Below, piece after piece: positions 31,856 to 34,591 of a stretch of 34,591 bases of DNA. Source of the DNA: Solibacillus cecembensis (GTDB lineage: Bacteria > Bacillota > Bacilli > Bacillales_A > Planococcaceae). A model generated the notes under the pieces. The model had not been told where the DNA came from, searched no databases, and worked only from the letters and a program-made list of their open reading frames with translations. The first letter of the stretch is position 1. Each line of letters opens with the position of its first letter. The stretch lies in assembly GCF_001439635.1 (NCBI RefSeq), contig NZ_LMBZ01000032.1, forward strand, positions 1 through 34,591, given 5' to 3'. A program made the translations under genes and the position numbers.

Positions 31856-31890
31856 GGCAGCATGTTAATTAACATGCTGCCTAATCGGTT
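31856..31890. terminator. Perfect 26-bp palindrome between convergent genes
   Basis: GGCAGCATGTTAA and its exact complement TTAACATGCTGCC run from 31856 to 31881 with no spacer. On the reverse strand ATTTTATTC follows, so it suits termination of the gene at 31889. Confidence 0.65.
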
Positions 31891-32299
31891 AGTTATTTTC
31901 ATAATATCGTTTAAGAAATTCATTCTCTAGTCGAATATCATATTCTAAGTTCATTTCGACTTCAAAAATCCACTCTTTCTTTTTAGGTACATAATCCATC
32001 TTTTTAAAAGTATAGGGGTATAACCCTTGTAGTATATTTTCCTTAAGGTAATTTAAAACTTCCTCTACAGGTAGGTCTCCTGGAAGGCTGATTGAATACA
32101 CTTTATAATGCATACCTGTAACCGCGCTATATCCTTCTCGTAATGCTTCACGTCGTAAGCCTTTGTCTTCTGCCTTCCTCTTCCAAGCCCCTATCAAATA
32201 AGTTAGACGTTTTTTTTCGGCGTCGAATTTTTGATTGGACCTTTCGACTACTAAATTCAATTCTTCAATTTGTTGTAATGCTTGTTCCAATGTGAGCAT
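31889..32299 (-). CDS. Hypothetical protein with N-terminal coiled coil
   Basis: A 136-residue protein I do not recognise. Residues 1-50 are strongly helical and charged (L-E-Q-A-L-Q-Q-I-E-E-L ... K-K-R-L-T-Y-L), likely a coiled coil. The rest is mixed alpha/beta with K-V-Y-S-I-S-L-P-G-D-L-P-V-E-E-V and a C-terminal acidic/aromatic end. ATG 32299 is chosen for GGAGGTGAT directly upstream. It lies between the second recombinase and a palindrome terminator on the same strand, so it may belong to that element. Confidence 0.6.
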   Translation of the reverse strand: MLTLEQALQQIEELNLVVERSNQKFDAEKKRLTYLIGAWKRKAEDKGLRREALREGYSAVTGMHYKVYSISLPGDLPVEEVLNYLKENILQGLYPYTFKKMDYVPKKKEWIFEVEMNLEYDIRLENEFLKRYYENN

Positions 32300-32366
32300 G
32301 GTATCACCTCCGTTCCATATCATTTTATCCTCGAATTTTAATATTCCTAGAGGGATTTTAAAACTT

Positions 32367-33347
32367 TTATTCTGCCAAATAAATATCTGTTACGTCTGCG
32401 CGGTTGTGTCCAATAAGTTTGGAAACTAGCAACTTTGCTTTGTTGGATTCAATCCCTTTAGCAATGAATTGGTGATATTGATCTTTAGCGAAGGCATGTC
32501 GGAAACTATGCATTGTAATTTCGATACCAGGCGGTCGCTGATTGAGAGGGTCTAATACTTTATCACGGTTATTCCTTACAAAGTCCTGAACACGTTGAAT
32601 TACTTGATGTGCTTTTAATTCATTTGGAACAAAAAGTTTTTCTCCACGTTCAATCGATTTCATAGATTCTTTTAAAATACTTACTGCAATATCAGGAAGT
32701 GGTACTTCACGAACTAGACCGCCTTTACCTTTTGCTGTTAAGAATCCATTTCTTAAAGCCTTTTCTGCATCCGCGCGGTCAAGCCTTACTGCTTCATGTA
32801 TTCGTAAACCAAGCTCGCGACAAAGACGAATAATATTCGCCATTTCTGGATTTTTAGATTGACTGGCCATTGCAACTAAAGCCTGATATTCAAGTTCGGT
32901 AGGCTGTCGATTGATTCCGCCAAATTTTCGTTTCTCTAAATTGAAATCCATATACTTTTTCGTTAATGCTTGATTACTACTTATTCGATAGCGCGGTCGA
33001 GGTATTTGATCGTGAAAATATCGGATAGCAGCTAAATCATTTTTTATAGTAGCAGCTGATTTTCCTTCGTCTTGTCGTTCGAGGACATATTCGACTAAAT
33101 GCTTGTTTTGTAGATTTGCTAGCGTTTTTAGATTGAAACTGTCAGCTAGAAACTGACAGAATAGGTGCAAGTGATGATAATACTGTGGTAATGACTTATG
33201 CACACTAATTCCTTTTGCATGCCGCGCAAGGCTATTTAATTGCAACATTAAATTTATATACGCACCTTTGTTACTTAATTCTTCATTTGCGGAAGCTACT
33301 TCGCGAATTTGATGATCACTTTTAATCCAGCCTCGTTTTCCGTTCAT
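32367..33347 (-). CDS. Second tyrosine recombinase (XerC/integrase-domain type)
   Basis: A 326-residue recombinase. The SAM-like core-binding domain (about 40-115) leads to a catalytic domain with R182 (L-G-L-R-I-H-E-A-V), K206/K208 (T-A-K-G-K-G-G), H280/R283/H284 (H-S-F-R-H-A-F-A), H314 (I-G-H-N-R) and Tyr323 (D-I-Y-L-A-E), three residues from the end. It lacks the AP2-like arm domain of the first integrase. AAAGGA precedes the ATG. It may belong to a separate element; upstream lies a gene-free stretch with inverted repeats. Confidence 0.88.
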   Translation of the reverse strand: MNGKRGWIKSDHQIREVASANEELSNKGAYINLMLQLNSLARHAKGISVHKSLPQYYHHLHLFCQFLADSFNLKTLANLQNKHLVEYVLERQDEGKSAATIKNDLAAIRYFHDQIPRPRYRISSNQALTKKYMDFNLEKRKFGGINRQPTELEYQALVAMASQSKNPEMANIIRLCRELGLRIHEAVRLDRADAEKALRNGFLTAKGKGGLVREVPLPDIAVSILKESMKSIERGEKLFVPNELKAHQVIQRVQDFVRNNRDKVLDPLNQRPPGIEITMHSFRHAFAKDQYHQFIAKGIESNKAKLLVSKLIGHNRADVTDIYLAE

Positions 33348-34440
33348 AAAATCGTTCCTTTCAAGTTAAAAAATAAAAATGGGCAGAGTTCACCCGTTGT
33401 AAAATAAGCCCCATCTATATGATTTTTATAATACTTGATGGAGTGAACCACCCTATATATCAACGTTTCCCCCACCCCTTAACCCACTGTCTATGTGGAG
33501 AGAAATGAGAAAAATAAAGGCAATCGGTTGTTAAGTAATGCATTTGCACACTGCAAGTATTCCACTTGCTACCGTGATAGCCGGCAGGTGCGTCTCACTT
33601 ATGCTCGCCTAATGCAAGTTTCGAAAACGAAAAGTGAGGTCAATGTCCGCAGACAAAAATTCATAAGATCGTATAACGTGTAACCTGCTTTACGCAGTCG
33701 CATATGCACTTGACTAATATTTTTCCTCCTTGCCCAAAGAGTATGGCTTCTTCCGTTTTTAGGTGTGTTGTCACCATTAGGGGTATCTCTAGGCCAAAGT
33801 TGAGATACAAAATTGTACGTCCTGGTTGCGAGCAACGGCTATATGCACCAGACCATCGCAAAGTTAGGCAACGGCACGATTTGCGACTGGAATTTTCATT
33901 TATATAAACGTTGTGTTATGGAACGATAAGAGCAAGAAATCAACGTTCTTTTTTGCTCTGATAAGATATTGGATTGTTATATGTTAGCAACGAATTGCTG
34001 GATTATTAAGAAAAGATGAAAGCTAGATTAGTATGAAGTCGTATTAATACATAGGAGATTGATAAAAGAATGGAGATAAATAATTAGTAGATGGAGATAA
34101 TGGATTACTAATTTTTAGCGTAGAAGTTCAATTAGAAAGGAATTGTTGAAAAAATAGAATGTGCAAAAAAAGTAGCAAAGTTTTCATTACTCAACTATCT
34201 TCGAATTAAATAAATTTGAAAATGGTTTATCACATAGAAAAAAATATCTTATGATTCTTATTCAGGGCTAGTGCAAGGATTAGTTGATTAGGACGTACTT
34301 AGATTGTTGAGACGTTGGATCCGAAAGATCACATGAAATTATTAATGGTTAAAAGAAAAAGATAAAAAATAAATGTTATATACTCTTATATTAGCATCGA
34401 GAAAAGGTCTTTCGAATAGTGTAAGGGAGATTATTTTTAT
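33348..34440. other. Gene-free region beside the second recombinase
   Basis: About 1.1 kb. 33360-33480 holds short inverted repeats (GTTCAC/GTGAAC; CCATC/GATGG). 33490-33960 has visibly higher GC and several short hairpins. 33960-34440 is strongly AT-rich with stops in every frame. Frames of 60-80 codons on both strands overlap each other, lack ribosome sites and match nothing I know. No CRISPR, tRNA or known riboswitch pattern is seen. Confidence 0.5.
33848..33959. repeat. Cluster of nested inverted repeats
   Basis: TCGCAAA (33856-33862) / TTTGCGA (33880-33886), flanked by CCAG/CTGG; AACGTTG (33907-33913) / CAACGTT (33941-33947); AGAGCAA (33929-33935) / TTGCTCT (33953-33959), the last two interleaved. 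No T-runs follow. They could be recombinase or replication sites, or an RNA; no function is shown. Confidence 0.45.
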
Positions 34441-34591
34441 ATGACTAAAAAATATATAATCCTTAGTGGCTATAAGTGCTATAAAATGAGACAAAATGGT
34501 ATAGGAGTTTGGCAAAGAAATGAAACACCTAAAAAAAGTAAATGTATAGAACGTATATATATCAAGGTTATAAGGTGTTATAGACCTTATA
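34441..34591 (+). CDS. Partial hypothetical gene at the right edge
   Basis: A frame of 50 codons starting at ATG 34441 and still open at the window end. AGGGAG lies 11 bases upstream. The product is basic, with repeated Tyr/Lys/Cys (M-T-K-K-Y-I-I-L-S-G-Y-K-C-Y-K-M-R-Q-N-G). I do not recognise it. Confidence 0.35.
   Translation, partial: MTKKYIILSGYKCYKMRQNGIGVWQRNETPKKSKCIERIYIKVIRCYRPY

Noticed and set aside
33855..33890. An integron attC-like site suggested by GTTAGGC near the tyrosine recombinase
   Set aside because: GTTAGGC falls in the loop of the TCGCAAA/TTTGCGA hairpin, there is no matching RYYYAAC partner, and the recombinase does not show the IntI-specific insertion.
33495..33907. 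Overlapping 60-80 codon frames on both strands
   Set aside because: They overlap one another, lack ribosome sites and have no recognisable domains; probably chance frames in GC-richer noncoding DNA.
29390..34591. Complete prophage or ICE
   Set aside because: No structural, packaging, conjugation or replication genes are visible; only integrases and small cargo genes, so at most a part or remnant is shown.

Overview
The window looks like chromosomal DNA of a low-GC, endospore-forming Firmicute, most likely a Planococcaceae/Bacillales genus such as Solibacillus or Lysinibacillus (an inference from gene content, gene order and AT-rich codon use; no database was searched). The gene order rnhC-zapA-cvpA-polX-mutS2-yshE-fadD-fadR-fadB-etfB-etfA-trxA-uvrC-lysC-like-yslB-sdhCAB-thioesterase-gerE-marR-murI-rph-rdgB-yfcE matches the Bacillus subtilis block running from rnhC to ysnB. 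The sporulation regulator gerE and a sigma-K-type promoter in front of it agree with a spore former.

Region by region. 1-4.8 kb is accessory: a long TetR-type repressor divergent from a 14-TM drug-efflux MFS gene with paired operator-like repeats between them, a FusB-type EF-G-binding protein, a small CD3324-type DNA-binding protein, a relic of an isochorismatase-family gene and a VOC/glyoxalase-fold gene. 4.87-11.6 kb is core DNA maintenance and division: rnhC (reverse strand), then zapA, cvpA, polX, mutS2, a DUF350 membrane gene and an uncatalogued 26-residue membrane peptide. 11.8-17.2 kb is the fatty-acid beta-oxidation cluster: fadD, fadR, fadB and both ETF subunits. A near-consensus FadR operator between fadD and fadR is also an 18-bp terminator hairpin. 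Two copies of a ~190-bp multi-hairpin repeat flank etfA. 17.4-20.6 kb holds trxA, uvrC and a textbook lysine riboswitch with its terminator. The riboswitch controls not a complete aspartate kinase but a free-standing 159-residue ACT-domain protein equal to the LysC beta subunit. 20.7-24.7 kb is yslB (reverse) and the succinate dehydrogenase operon sdhCAB. 24.8-29 kb holds a hotdog thioesterase with a palindromic operator over its promoter, gerE, a MarR regulator, murI, rph, rdgB and a YfcE-type phosphodiesterase.

29.1-34.6 kb is a mobile-element region starting at a tRNA-Arg(TCT) gene. It contains a tyrosine integrase facing the tRNA 3' end, a 3' fragment of an rlmD-like 23S rRNA methyltransferase gene, an EcsC-family gene, an N-terminally shortened XRE regulator, an unknown 136-residue gene, a second tyrosine recombinase, and about 1.1 kb of DNA without credible genes but rich in inverted repeats. 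A gene of unknown function runs off the right edge.

How the parts work together: fadD activates long-chain fatty acids, fadB hydrates enoyl-CoA, EtfAB takes electrons from acyl-CoA dehydrogenase to the quinone pool, and SdhCAB feeds the same pool. FadR should repress the cluster until acyl-CoA builds up. The strongest candidates for something undescribed are the duplicated structured element around etfA, the riboswitch-controlled orphan ACT subunit, and the layered integration scars beside the tRNA.
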